Origin: Candidatus Altarchaeales archaeon ex4484_96
GTDB lineage: Archaea; Altiarchaeota; Altiarchaeia; IMC4; QMZM01
Reading direction: 5' to 3'
Length of the DNA stretch: 64,000 nucleotides
NCBI GenBank assembly: GCA_002254405.1
Contig: NJDH01000003.1
Span: forward strand, 1 to 64,000
Position numbers and translations under genes: made by a program. Shown here piece by piece: positions 16,707 to 25,338 of the stretch. The notes below the pieces were generated by a model. That model was not told where the DNA came from. It did no database searches and saw only the letters and a list, made by a program, of their open reading frames with translations. The stretch's first letter is position 1. The number at the start of each line of letters is the position of its first letter.

Positions 16707-18725
16707 ATGTTCAAACCAGTGTCCATGAAGAAGGTTCGATTGGGGGTCTTAGACCGCTACGTTGAGGATGTCATGCGTGAACTCAGCAAAATGGGGGTCG
16801 TTCATATATTGGATATAAAGGACACCAAAATAGAGGTGGAGCAGGAACCCATGGATTCTGAGCAATGTACTGAGCTTTTACGCAGGATAAACCATGTTAT
16901 TGATTTACTGGGCATAACAGAAGAACACGACGCCTTTGGCGAGCTAAAAATCATTGAAGACAAGATTGCGGTAACCGAGAAATCCTCAACCGAGCAGTTA
17001 TCGGGGGTGGCAGATAAATTCCAAAAAATCGAAGCCAAAACTCTTGCTGCAAACGATAAGCTCATTGAGTTATCTGCTAGAGAAGAGGAAATCAAAGGCG
17101 ATATCGAGCGGCTTAGGGTGCTTAAGGCTGTTGACTTAAAAGCTGATTGGGTTGGGGCTTCAGGGATGCTGGTTACATTATCCGGTCTTCTTGCACCAGA
17201 GTACCGATCTAAACTGGTTGCGAAACTGGATGAAGCCTTCGGGAAGGAGTATATCTTTCATGCCTCAAAGCAGAATATCGGCGGTCTCATACCCTCTGTC
17301 GTTTCAACTCTGATAGAAAACACAGATAAACTGGATGAGCTAATATCTGGCATTGATTTCAGGCCCGTTGCATTAAAAGGTTACGTGGGCGACCCCGTTA
17401 GAGCCATAGATGAGTTAAACACAGAGCTTGATGACATAAAAAAGGAGAAGGAGAAACTAACGGCAGGGCTTAGAAGTCGAAGCGAACAATACAGGATTGA
17501 TTTGCTGGTTATGCGAGAGCTTGTTTTAATAGAGAAAAACATAGATGACGCCGAGAACCTGCTGGGTAAAACAAAAAGGGTTTATGTTTTGCAGGGCTGG
17601 GTTCCTGAAAGAAGCATACAGGATATTTTGCGCAGGATAAGAAAGATAACAGATGAGAATGTGTTCATCAGGGTCGAGAACCCAAAGGAAGATGATAGGG
17701 TTCCAACCTTTTTGGATAATCCCAGCGTTTTCAAGCCTTTTGAGGTTATTACCTCCACATTTGGCTTACCTTCATATAATGAGCTGGATCCCACCCCTGT
17801 TCTGGCTTTGACTTTCCCCTTCATATATGGTTTGATGTTCGGGGATGTAGGACATGGTTTCATGGTGGGGTTGATTGGCTTGATTCTTTTTTCCATGGCC
17901 AGTAAGGGCACTAGGGATCTGGGTTTTGTTTTAACCGTTTCTGGTTTGTCTGCGATGGTTTTCGGCGTATTGTATGGTGATTTTTTCGGTTTACATGGTA
18001 TAATTCATCCGGTCTGGACATCACCTCTTGAGGCTCCTACGACCCTGTTGTTGTTTATTTTTGGCGTGGGGATGGTTCACATCGGTCTTGGTTTGTTTAT
18101 GGATGTGGTGAAGCTTCTGGCTAAGGGGGAATTACTTCATGCGTTGTTTGAGCCGATAACCAAGCTCTGGCTTTACTATGGTACGGTTGCTTTTGGTTTA
18201 ATGAGTTTCCAGTCTTATGGGATGGACGTAATAAGCTGGGTGGGGAATATGGCTTTCCTGCCTCTTATTGTGCTGCCTCTTGTGGTTCTTGCATTCTCGG
18301 GGGTTCTGGTTCATCTGCCCAGGATTGATGTGAGCAAAATCGGGGCTCAACTGGCTGAGGGGGGCTTTGAGGCGTTTGACACGGTTTTGATTTTTCTTTC
18401 GAATACCTTATCCTATGGCCGTATGTTTGCCTTGTTGCTTGTTCATGCCGGGCTTTTTGTTGCCTTGTTCAGTGTTGTGGGGACGTTTACGGGCATAAAT
18501 CATCATAATCTGGTTTTGGGTGAGATGGTTTCTGTTGAGGGTATTATATGGTTTGTTTTTATTTTTATCGGCACTTTTTTGATTATTGGATTGGAGGGTC
18601 TTATTGTTTTCCTGCACACTCTGAGGCTTCACTATTATGAGTGGTTCACGAAGTTTTTTGACGCGGAGGGAAATAAATATCAGCCATTCACAATAAAAAG
18701 AATATATACTCTGATTGGACGATAA
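16707..18725 (+). CDS. atpI: A/V-type ATP synthase subunit I (a subunit)
   Basis: 672 residues. The N-terminal ~340 residues are soluble with long coiled coils (MKKVRLGVLDRYVEDVMREL start; LNTELDDIKKEKEKLTAGLR). The C-terminal half has about seven membrane helices, including LTFPFIYGLMFGDVGHGFMV, GFEAFDTVLIFLSNTLSYGR and the HTLRLHYYEWFTKFF ending, all family-specific. It forms the stator and, with the K ring, the ion half-channels. It is followed by subunits K and C in the same orientation. Confidence 0.95.
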   Translation: MFKPVSMKKVRLGVLDRYVEDVMRELSKMGVVHILDIKDTKIEVEQEPMDSEQCTELLRRINHVIDLLGITEEHDAFGELKIIEDKIAVTEKSSTEQLSGVADKFQKIEAKTLAANDKLIELSAREEEIKGDIERLRVLKAVDLKADWVGASGMLVTLSGLLAPEYRSKLVAKLDEAFGKEYIFHASKQNIGGLIPSVVSTLIENTDKLDELISGIDFRPVALKGYVGDPVRAIDELNTELDDIKKEKEKLTAGLRSRSEQYRIDLLVMRELVLIEKNIDDAENLLGKTKRVYVLQGWVPERSIQDILRRIRKITDENVFIRVENPKEDDRVPTFLDNPSVFKPFEVITSTFGLPSYNELDPTPVLALTFPFIYGLMFGDVGHGFMVGLIGLILFSMASKGTRDLGFVLTVSGLSAMVFGVLYGDFFGLHGIIHPVWTSPLEAPTTLLLFIFGVGMVHIGLGLFMDVVKLLAKGELLHALFEPITKLWLYYGTVAFGLMSFQSYGMDVISWVGNMAFLPLIVLPLVVLAFSGVLVHLPRIDVSKIGAQLAEGGFEAFDTVLIFLSNTLSYGRMFALLLVHAGLFVALFSVVGTFTGINHHNLVLGEMVSVEGIIWFVFIFIGTFLIIGLEGLIVFLHTLRLHYYEWFTKFFDAEGNKYQPFTIKRIYTLIGR

Positions 18726-18796
18726 TACACAATTTTATTCGATTAATATTTTAAAAAAACATAATATTTTAAACAAATAGAGGTGAACGACAAAAA
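18726..18796 (+). promoter_or_regulatory. atpK upstream region with strong RBS
   Basis: GAGGTGA at 18780-18786 lies 10 nt before the atpK ATG, and TATA-like ATATTTTAAAA and AATATTTTAAA tracts lie upstream. A private promoter would suit the proteolipid, which is needed in about tenfold excess over subunit I (inference). Confidence 0.5.
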
Positions 18797-19102
18797 ATGA
18801 AGCTAGGAAAGATATTGATGGCATGCACTACACTGCTTTTGCTAGCGGGGATAGTCGCAGCGCAAGAAAACACGGAATCAGCAACACCATCAGGTAAAGA
18901 GATGGCAGCCGCATTGGCTATCGGTGTTGCAGCTCTCGGAGCCGGATACGGTGTTGGCGTAGCAGGCTCGGCTTCGGTTGGAGCCATAGCAGAGAAACCC
19001 GAGGTTTTCGGCAGAGCACTTGTGTTTGTGGCCTTCGCAGAGACAATAGCCATATACGGACTATTGGTTGCTTTAATGATACTCTTCGGAATAGGTGCCT
19101 GA
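18797..19102 (+). CDS. atpK: A/V-type ATP synthase subunit K (proteolipid c)
   Basis: 101 residues. An N-terminal hydrophobic leader (ILMACTTLLLLAGIVAAQ), probably cleaved, precedes a single two-helix hairpin: GVAALGAGYGVGVAGSASVG, loop AIAEKPEVFGRA, and VAFAETIAIYGLLVALMIL. Glu82 is the ion-carrying carboxylate. It is followed by Thr83 and Tyr87, partly resembling Na+-binding rings ('ExxxxxY' with a hydroxyl next to Glu), but helix 1 lacks the Gln of bacterial Na+ c-subunits, so the coupling ion is open. Confidence 0.95.
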   Translation: MKLGKILMACTTLLLLAGIVAAQENTESATPSGKEMAAALAIGVAALGAGYGVGVAGSASVGAIAEKPEVFGRALVFVAFAETIAIYGLLVALMILFGIGA

Positions 19103-19185
19103 TGCATCCTTTCAACAAAATAAAGATGCGCAGATAGTATTTATTCTGCGCAGTCTTGTTTTTATTACCTAGATTTGGTGAGAAC

Positions 19186-20211
19186 ATGAGTATCGCGCAA
19201 ATAAAAAATTATGCTTACGCCAACGCCCGCATAAGGGCCATGAAAAGCAATCTGTTATCCAAAGCCGATTTAGAGAGGGCTTGCAGGCTTGAGGATTTAA
19301 GCAGCTTCATGGGTTTTCTGGAAGAGCACAGTTATCCGGAGCTCTTTGACATAAAAAAACACACCCAGAAGGTGGTTGAACATGCGTTACACACCCATCT
19401 TGTGAATAACTCAAACAAAATTTATTCACTCACCCATGATAGAGCCAAGCCTTTTATGGGTGCTAGAACAAACAGAAACGAAATCAACGCCATAAAGGGT
19501 ATAATAAACTCTAAACCCCAGAACAGGGAACCATTTAAGGTTCTTTTATCCAGGAAGATGGCCAACGGTTTCAGCCGGGTAAAAGATGCTAATGACATGG
19601 AGAAGCTGGTGACCGGTTTCAAGGGGACAAAATACGAGAAAATACTGGAGTCTGTATCAGAGGATTATGCGAAAACAAACAATATTTTCCTCTACAGCAT
19701 TATGCTGGATAAACACCACTTTAGCCTACTCTATGAAACCATGAATCTGCTTGATTCATCCGATAAAAGCAAAGCACGAGATATCATCGGATTAGAGGTC
19801 GATACCTTAAACATCTCAACTGTTTTCAGAACCCTTGGCATGGAGAACTCAGCTGATTATATCATACCCCACTATCATAAACTACGCAGGCAGTTGATTG
19901 ATGAGTGTTTGAGGTGCAAGGATGTGGCTGATGTTGTCTCCAAAATGTCTGATACTCAATACGGTGAATTATTGGGTAATGGCTTATCTGTTTACGAGAA
20001 AACAGGCAGTGTTTTTATCTTTGAGCGGGTGCTGAAAGAAAATCTTTTGCTTGCTAACAGGATGCTTCTTGTAAAAAACATATTCAATATCGGCGTTTTG
20101 CTTGCGTTTCTTAACATAAAAGAGGCTGAGATACTGAATCTGCGCAGAATAGCTGTTGGACTGAACCATAAGCTGCCGGCAGAGGAAATCAAGGATCTTG
20201 TTGTTTACTGA
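19186..20211 (+). CDS. atpC: A/V-type ATP synthase subunit C (d-type, central stalk)
   Basis: 341 residues from the ATG at 19186, which follows GGTGAG; an upstream TTG would add ten poorly conserved residues. Family features are YAYANARIRAMKSNLLSKAD at the N-terminus, repeated all-helical ~100-residue units, and NIKEAEILNLRRIAVGLNHK near the end ('kE.Ei.nlr.Ia.gl...'). It docks the central stalk onto the K ring. Subunits H, E, F, A, B and D are not in the window, so the operon is split in this genome. Confidence 0.93.
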   Translation: MSIAQIKNYAYANARIRAMKSNLLSKADLERACRLEDLSSFMGFLEEHSYPELFDIKKHTQKVVEHALHTHLVNNSNKIYSLTHDRAKPFMGARTNRNEINAIKGIINSKPQNREPFKVLLSRKMANGFSRVKDANDMEKLVTGFKGTKYEKILESVSEDYAKTNNIFLYSIMLDKHHFSLLYETMNLLDSSDKSKARDIIGLEVDTLNISTVFRTLGMENSADYIIPHYHKLRRQLIDECLRCKDVADVVSKMSDTQYGELLGNGLSVYEKTGSVFIFERVLKENLLLANRMLLVKNIFNIGVLLAFLNIKEAEILNLRRIAVGLNHKLPAEEIKDLVVY

Positions 20212-20413
20212 ATCTTTTTGTTGTCCTATACAGGAAGTATATCAACCCAAGGGTTGCTCCCATAAACATGCCCAGGGCTTTAGCGATTTCGTTAAATAAT
20301 CCCCCCACCAGATACCCCACCGCTATCAGGATGATTACTGCGCCAGCCAGCTCCACCGCATAAGGCAGGGAGCTGATTATTATTGTTTTGTCGAATTTGA
20401 TTTTTTTCACCAT
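20189..20413 (-). CDS. Two-helix membrane protein, AtpZ/AtpI-like
   Basis: 74 residues. LAGAVIILIAVGYLVGGLFN, a short amphipathic link and LGMFMGATLGLIYFLYRTTK resemble the AtpZ/'ATPase gene 1' hairpin found beside bacterial and archaeal ATP synthase genes. Its stop lies inside the 3' end of atpC on the opposite strand (23-bp tail-to-tail overlap). It overlaps carS by 7 bp and is probably expressed with it. Confidence 0.55.
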   Translation of the reverse strand: MVKKIKFDKTIIISSLPYAVELAGAVIILIAVGYLVGGLFNEIAKALGMFMGATLGLIYFLYRTTKRFSKQQDP

Positions 20414-20985
20414 GGTTTTTTCTTCATCTTAAGAGCCCATGCCATGATATTACCAAGAACATGTATTGCGGGGGTTATGAATATCAGAACATAAAAGCGC
20501 GGATAGTCTATTTCACCTAAGAGAAACCATGAGGCCAGCACAGCACCTAAAACGAAATCAAGCTGGTCGAGCAGGGGAGCCGGGTGCCCTCTTTTTAGAC
20601 TGGATTGTCTTTTAATAAAGCTTGCGACCATATCCCCTAAAAGCGCCCCCAAGCTGAGAATAAAAGCCAGTTCCACGCTCATATGAGGTAGTGTTAGCTG
20701 GGGTTCATGAAGTATTGACCTCAGAAACAACATGGCTTTTAGGTGAGTATTTTGTTGTATGAATCCCGCTATCGTACCGCCTGCTACCCCAAAAAACAAA
20801 CCCCTCCATGTTTTTCCATCCCCCAGTATCCTATGACCCAATAACTTTCTGTTCCCGTCTATTGGTTTCCCCATCCACTCTAGTTCCTTTATTTTTGAGA
20901 CATTAACAGGAAGCGAATTAGCAAAATAAGCCGGCAGAATAAACCATGAGGCATCTATTATCCTGATTCCCGTATCCAGAAACAT
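20407..20985 (-). CDS. carS: CDP-archaeol synthase
   Basis: 192 residues, about five helices. It transfers CMP from CTP to 2,3-di-O-geranylgeranyl-glycerol phosphate, making the CDP-activated archaeal lipid. Motifs seen are LPAYFANSLPV, the cytoplasmic loop GKPIDGNRKLLGHRILGDGK with the TWRGLFFG that follows, and SFIKRQSSLKRGHPAPLLDQ, all conserved in the DUF46/CarS family. Length is slightly above the usual ~170. Confidence 0.93.
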   Translation of the reverse strand: MFLDTGIRIIDASWFILPAYFANSLPVNVSKIKELEWMGKPIDGNRKLLGHRILGDGKTWRGLFFGVAGGTIAGFIQQNTHLKAMLFLRSILHEPQLTLPHMSVELAFILSLGALLGDMVASFIKRQSSLKRGHPAPLLDQLDFVLGAVLASWFLLGEIDYPRFYVLIFITPAIHVLGNIMAWALKMKKKPW

Positions 20986-21034
20986 TCTCTTTATTGTAAT
21001 TATGGAATAAAGAGGTTATAACATAAAACATAAA

Positions 21035-22336
21035 CTAGGGAGTTAGTCTGTGCCTGTCCCTCGGGAAGTAAACCACCTCCCTGATGGATAAATCCAGAAG
21101 CTGCATCAGCAGTCTATCGATCCCTAAACCGAACCCACCGTGCGGCGGCATCCCGTACCTGAAGCATTTGAGATAGTATTCGAAGTTGTCTGGGTTAAGG
21201 TTATGGTAATTGATTCTTGCCTTTAAAAGAACAGGGTCGTGTATTCTCTGGCTCCCGGATGATATCTCCACACCCTTATATCCTAAATCAAAGGACCGGG
21301 ATATTTTTTTGTCATCGGGCATGGTATAAAATGGTTTGCTTTCGAGGGGGTATTTGGTTATGAAATAAATCTCTGTATTGTGTTTTTCTTGCATAACTTC
21401 CCCGAGCAGTTTTTCCCCTTCAGTGTCTATGTCCTCGCCCCAGGTTATTTTTTTATTTTTTTCGGCTAGTAAATCAAGAGCTGAATCGTATGTGATTCTT
21501 TTTATCGGCAGGGTGGGGTTATTTATTTTTTTATCCAGTATACTAAGCTCTTTCTCACAGCCTGATGCCTCCTTAATCATCTCGCAGACAAGTTTCTCCA
21601 GCACCCTCATCACGTCTTCCTCGTCTTCTATGAATGCCATCTCCAGGTCCACCGCAGACACCTCGTTTAGATGCCTTCTGGTGTCATGTTCTTCTGCACG
21701 GAAATATGTGGTTGTCTCATAGACTTTGTCTAATCCTGTTGCCATCATCATCTGCTTGTATAGCTGGGGGCTTTGAGCCAGAAACGCTTCTCTGTCGAAA
21801 TATGATATCGGGAATAAATCGGTTCCTCCCTCAGATGCTGAGGCGATAATCTTGGGGGAACACATTTCAATAAAACCTTTTTCTCCAAGATATTCTCTTG
21901 CCCTGTTGATTAGTATGCTTCTTATCTTGAAAATAGAGGCTATTTTGGGTTTCCTAAGGTCCATGAACCTGTTGTTTAGACGGGTGTCGGTATCGGCTGG
22001 CACCTTTCCTGTGACATCAAGCGGCAGGGGGGATTCAGAGGAATTGATTAAAACAATCTTTTCTGGGTTAATCTCCAGCCCGTTGGGTGCTTTCTGGTTT
22101 AATTTAACCCTGCCTTTGACCTGGATAACGGATTCCTTGCTGATTGAGTCAATCACTTCAAGCATTTCATCATCTGTTGCGCCTTTCTTGGCTGTGACCT
22201 GTATGAAGCCTTCTCGGTCTCTTAAAACAAGGAACTTGACTTTCCCCAGATTGCGTTTCTCGTGAACCCACCCACATAATAATACTATCTCATCCTCAAG
22301 CTTTGATGTTATGTTAGCAGAGTAATGGGTTCTCAT
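21035..22336 (-). CDS. aspS: Aspartyl-tRNA synthetase, probably non-discriminating
   Basis: 433 residues. An N-terminal OB-fold anticodon domain (GWVHEKRNLGKVKFLVLRDR) precedes a class II catalytic core: motif 2 in TYFRAEEHDTRRHLNEVSAV and motif 3 in GGFGLGIDRLLMQLLDL. His25 and Pro84 occupy the positions where studies of Methanothermobacter AspRS place residues that allow charging of tRNA-Asn as well as tRNA-Asp; discriminating enzymes have other residues there (Trp or Gln, and Lys). The organism would then make Asn-tRNA through Asp-tRNA amidotransferase. That enzyme is not in the window. Confidence 0.95.
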   Translation of the reverse strand: MRTHYSANITSKLEDEIVLLCGWVHEKRNLGKVKFLVLRDREGFIQVTAKKGATDDEMLEVIDSISKESVIQVKGRVKLNQKAPNGLEINPEKIVLINSSESPLPLDVTGKVPADTDTRLNNRFMDLRKPKIASIFKIRSILINRAREYLGEKGFIEMCSPKIIASASEGGTDLFPISYFDREAFLAQSPQLYKQMMMATGLDKVYETTTYFRAEEHDTRRHLNEVSAVDLEMAFIEDEEDVMRVLEKLVCEMIKEASGCEKELSILDKKINNPTLPIKRITYDSALDLLAEKNKKITWGEDIDTEGEKLLGEVMQEKHNTEIYFITKYPLESKPFYTMPDDKKISRSFDLGYKGVEISSGSQRIHDPVLLKARINYHNLNPDNFEYYLKCFRYGMPPHGGFGLGIDRLLMQLLDLSIREVVYFPRDRHRLTP

Positions 22337-22339
22337 CTT

Positions 22340-22828
22340 TCAGGCAAAGACTATTTCCATATTTTCTTCTGTGAGGGATTTAATCAGTTTCTCTATTTCG
22401 TTGATGTCCATCCTGAGTTTTTTCCTGTCTTTTTTCTCTATCTTCACTCTCTTGATGATGGATCCGTCTGTCTTGTATACTTTGTTGACGTTTTTAACCC
22501 TTGCTGGGGCGACGAAATCATATAGTATCTCCTCTAGATTGCCTGTTCCGATAACCCTGATTTGTTTGCCTAATGTGTTGGATAGGTGTCTGATGTTGTC
22601 CCCGCCTTTGCCTATGATTTTACCTATGTTTTTTTTGTCTGTTAGGATTATGATAAAGTTTTGGGTGTCGATTGCTCTCTCAAACCCGATTTCTCCCTCT
22701 CCCAGCTCAAAAAGAAGCTTTGATATTTCAACGTCTAATTCGCTTATTTTACCTTCCTGAAGCTTTGACTCGCATTTGTTGCACAGGACTTTTGTTTTCG
22801 CGCATATATCGCATATTGGTAAACTCAT
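22340..22828 (-). CDS. Zinc-ribbon/KH domain RNA-binding protein (NusA-like)
   Basis: 162 residues. An N-terminal CDIC...CNKC zinc knuckle is followed by ISELDVEISKLLFELGEGEI. A KH domain has the GKIIGKGGDNIRHLSNTLGK loop and then IRVIGTGNLEEILYDFVAPA. The C-terminal part is lysine-rich with a short amphipathic helix. Archaeal proteins of this plan are annotated as NusA-like transcription elongation factors or KH proteins. It ends three bases before aspS, suggesting one operon. Confidence 0.8.
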   Translation of the reverse strand: MSLPICDICAKTKVLCNKCESKLQEGKISELDVEISKLLFELGEGEIGFERAIDTQNFIIILTDKKNIGKIIGKGGDNIRHLSNTLGKQIRVIGTGNLEEILYDFVAPARVKNVNKVYKTDGSIIKRVKIEKKDRKKLRMDINEIEKLIKSLTEENMEIVFA

Positions 22829-22880
22829 TTTTTATTTTACAATAAAATAATGCATTAACCTGCTGGGTGGTTTTTTTTTT

Positions 22881-23066
22881 TTATTCGGTTATTTTGATGC
22901 ATCCAACAGGGCAGGTTGTCTCACAGGCACGGCATAAAACACAGGTGTCTACGTTTCCCGTAACCTTTGATTTCTCCTCAACGAGTTCATATAGTGAAAC
23001 TGGGCAAACATTAACGCATGCTCCACAACCTATACATCGCTCCCGATCGATTTCTATTCTCACCAT
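22881..23066 (-). CDS. 2[4Fe-4S] ferredoxin
   Basis: 61 residues with two complete cluster motifs: C11-C14-C17-C21 (CIGCGACVNVCP) and C42-C45-C48-C52 (CVLCRACETTCP), plus an extra Cys56. Each motif's last Cys is followed by Pro, as in clostridial-type ferredoxins. It is a low-potential soluble electron carrier; its partners are not evident in the window. A start at 23066 (ATG) gives the usual MVxI beginning. Confidence 0.93.
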   Translation of the reverse strand: MVRIEIDRERCIGCGACVNVCPVSLYELVEEKSKVTGNVDTCVLCRACETTCPVGCIKITE

Positions 23067-23120
23067 TTTGAACGTGTGGGTGAAGTATTTTATTTATTTA
23101 TATTTCATGTTTAAAAAACT

Positions 23121-23684
23121 TCAGCTTATCTTCATCTCAATGTATGGTACAAAAAGATAGTACTTGCTTTCGTTTTTTAGTTCGTCGATTATTTTTTCCG
23201 CTATTATCTTGGTTGGGTCGGGCATGTTTTTAACCCTCTCCTGGAGGTTTTTGAAGTCCTCAAACGGTTTAATCTCTCTTTCAGTTAATATGTCTTGTCT
23301 GTGTCTTTTACCTATTCTGGGTAGTGTCTCAAGCTTATGGAGTCTGGTGCTTATGATACCCGCCGTGTTGAAGAATTCAATGTATGCTTTTTCCTTGTCT
23401 TTTATTATTTCCATGAGTATTATTTTGAGTTCTGTTTTGGCTGTTGGGGTAAGCCACTCGTATTTGATTCGTCTCTCTATGTGGTCTACTTTGTCTCTGG
23501 TTCCCTCTCCTATGTAAAGCCTGCTCCCTACTTCGAGTTTCATGTCTTTTCTGGGTGCGAGCTCCAGCAACGAAAAATGTTTTTCTCCCACCACCTGGGC
23601 TATGGGTTTCCTTTTGTGGGGTGGGACCTCTGATTTGCCCATGGGCAGAAAGTCGAGTACGCGAACATATTCGTCCTTTTTCAT
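23121..23684 (-). CDS. DUF655 family protein
   Basis: 187 residues. It begins KDEYVRVLDFLPMGKSEVPP (the DUF655 signature), has an OB/S1-like beta region (VGSRLYIGEGTRDKVDHIER), and a helix-hairpin-helix near ISTRLHKLETLPRIGKRHRQ. The family is archaeal and usually encoded just after rpo4, as here (42-bp gap). Nucleic-acid binding is likely from the domains; the exact function is unknown. In many archaea ksgA follows; here a ferredoxin gene does. Confidence 0.88.
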   Translation of the reverse strand: MKKDEYVRVLDFLPMGKSEVPPHKRKPIAQVVGEKHFSLLELAPRKDMKLEVGSRLYIGEGTRDKVDHIERRIKYEWLTPTAKTELKIILMEIIKDKEKAYIEFFNTAGIISTRLHKLETLPRIGKRHRQDILTEREIKPFEDFKNLQERVKNMPDPTKIIAEKIIDELKNESKYYLFVPYIEMKIS

Positions 23685-23726
23685 TTTAATCCTGTTTATT
23701 TATTACGAGAACGATAAAATATCAAA

Positions 23727-24137
23727 CTAGCGGTACTGGTCTAATACATCGATTATTTTTTTTATTTCTTCTTCGTTGTATTTGAACCGCTCTTTAGCGA
23801 AAACAGCTCTTATGTCGTCGACGGTTTCCGGCAGTATGTTGCAGATTTTGATTAGTTGTTCCTCTGACAGTCCCAGATCTAGTTCAGCCAGTTTCTGCTT
23901 CATTTCATTGACTTCTTTGGACGTTAATTTCGATGCTCTTCTGGCGTGCTCTAATGCTCTTTTCTGCTCGTAAAGCATTTCTTTTTCTTCTGTCTGGTAT
24001 TCTTTTTCTTTTTTCTCCAGTATTTTTCTGACATCTACGAGGGGTATGTATTTATCGTCTATGATTTCCATTTTATATCTTTTATTGGGTGGGGGTGAGG
24101 TGTTCTGGTTCCTGCGGTATCCTTTTGAGCCCTTCAT
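23727..24137 (-). CDS. rpo4: DNA-directed RNA polymerase subunit Rpo4 (RpoF)
   Basis: 136 residues as called. The Rpo4 domain starts at MEIIDDKYIPLVDVRKILEK (ATG at 24071) and runs through the helical TSKEVNEMKQKLAELDLGLS and LPETVDDIRAVFAKERFKYN, with the C-terminal DVLDQYR typical of Rpo4. It forms the polymerase stalk with Rpo7. The first ~22 residues (MKGSKGYRRNQNTS...) are not part of Rpo4. They resemble the start of ribosomal protein L21e, whose gene usually precedes rpo4 in archaea. Either the start is at 24071, or the two have been fused after loss of most of L21e. Confidence 0.9.
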   Translation of the reverse strand: MKGSKGYRRNQNTSPPPNKRYKMEIIDDKYIPLVDVRKILEKKEKEYQTEEKEMLYEQKRALEHARRASKLTSKEVNEMKQKLAELDLGLSEEQLIKICNILPETVDDIRAVFAKERFKYNEEEIKKIIDVLDQYR

Positions 24138-24167
24138 TTTTTTGTGGAAATAAATATGAGATTACGT

Positions 24168-24602
24168 CTATAAAAGATATCTTTCTTCGATGCCGTATTG
24201 TTTGACGAGTTTTTTGAGGTGTGCTAGATAGAGTTTTGCGAAGGTTTCAATGCTTTCGCGCATTTTTTTGTCTTCGAGTTTTTCCGGGTCGTGTAGTAAT
24301 AGAATCAGCCATTGCATGTTTTCAGCCACCTTCAGGTATTTACTCCAGTTGGTTTTTTTCTCCATTCCTTCTTTGAGAACCTCTAGTCTCACAAGTTCTT
24401 TGATGTGGTGTATTATGGTCTTGTTGGAGTAGTCAAGCGATTTAATGAGGTTTTTTTGGTATATTTTTTCTTTAACCCCTTCTTTATCGCAGAATTTTTT
24501 CAGTATCTGGATTTTTACCTCAGACCCGAAAAGAGATTGTAGGAGATTTATTCTTTCTTCTGTTTTTTTTGGTAAAAATACGATGCATGGGATGTGTTCC
24601 AT
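24168..24602 (-). CDS. Winged-helix transcriptional regulator
   Basis: 144 residues. LQSLFGSEVKIQILKKFCDK begins a winged helix-turn-helix (ArsR-like). The recognition-helix region is LIKSLDYSNKTIIHHIKELV and is followed by the wing LEVLKEGMEKKTNW. The C-terminal helices contain no ligand motif I recognise. It is divergent from the ECF/methionine synthase operon, 82 bp away, so it may control that operon and itself (inference from position). Confidence 0.72.
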   Translation of the reverse strand: MEHIPCIVFLPKKTEERINLLQSLFGSEVKIQILKKFCDKEGVKEKIYQKNLIKSLDYSNKTIIHHIKELVRLEVLKEGMEKKTNWSKYLKVAENMQWLILLLHDPEKLEDKKMRESIETFAKLYLAHLKKLVKQYGIEERYLL

Positions 24603-24684
24603 TTATTATTTATTTGGTTTTAATATATAAAAGATGAATGTAATAGATAACATAATAGTGTAATAAACTACACAGGTGATTTTT
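24603..24684. promoter_or_regulatory. Divergent promoter region, regulator and ECF operon
   Basis: AT-rich, with TATA-like TTTTAATATATAAAA at 24617-24631. AGGTGA at 24674-24679 is the RBS for the ATG at 24685 and decides that start over the in-frame GTG at 24676. No riboswitch-like structure is apparent; the gap is too short for a cobalamin element. Confidence 0.5.
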
Positions 24685-25338
24685 ATGCCCGAGCAAAATA
24701 ACAAAACACCACCAACACTGAAATTTACCATAGCCGCGGTTTTCGCAGCATTGACCCTCATTCTCTCAATAGCACCGCTTCCCTCCATAGGAGCCGGAGC
24801 AATCCTGTTCAACCTATACAAGCCCAGCGAATTATTCCTCCAGCTTGGTTTTCTAACAATGGCTTTAGGTTCCTTCACCATAACTCTCCTAATGATTCGG
24901 CGTAAATGGATTGCCATCAGCCTGGCAGTAATACTGCAAATTCTTTTCTTTATAGCACCAGGAAACGTCTTTGTTCCAGCATGGGCTCTATGGGATAAGT
25001 TCCTGGCAATCCTATTAATCTATCCGGCCTCGGTTCTGGTGGATAAAACATTCAAATCAGAAATAAACGCTAAACTCCTATTCCCCACAGTCCTCCTTTT
25101 GGCTTTCATAGGATTGGAGGTGGATGCTATGGCCGGTAACCTGCTTTTCGGGGTCTATGGATACGAGCTCATCGGCGTAAGCGCCGAACAGGTCGCTGGG
25201 ATGTATCAGCCCTTTGCCTTCGCTGCGGCAGAAGAACGTCTGGCAGTAGCTTTAGTGTCTGCTTTTTTGACAACACCCCTAGTTTGGGCTGTGAAAGCTA
25301 ACCCGCAGATTAGCTGGCTTATTGTAAGGGGAAGGTAA
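24685..25338 (+). CDS. ECF transporter substrate-binding (S) component
   Basis: 217 residues with about six helices. The N-terminal helix LKFTIAAVFAALTLILSIAP is followed by the GAGAILFNLYKPSELFLQLG segment, typical of S components that bind small vitamins or precursors. It is followed directly (TAATG overlap) by its ATPase and then EcfT, so this is a group I, dedicated system. The substrate cannot be read from sequence. The downstream methionine synthase genes suggest a compound of methionine or methyl-group metabolism, for example a corrinoid. Confidence 0.7.
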   Translation: MPEQNNKTPPTLKFTIAAVFAALTLILSIAPLPSIGAGAILFNLYKPSELFLQLGFLTMALGSFTITLLMIRRKWIAISLAVILQILFFIAPGNVFVPAWALWDKFLAILLIYPASVLVDKTFKSEINAKLLFPTVLLLAFIGLEVDAMAGNLLFGVYGYELIGVSAEQVAGMYQPFAFAAAEERLAVALVSAFLTTPLVWAVKANPQISWLIVRGR

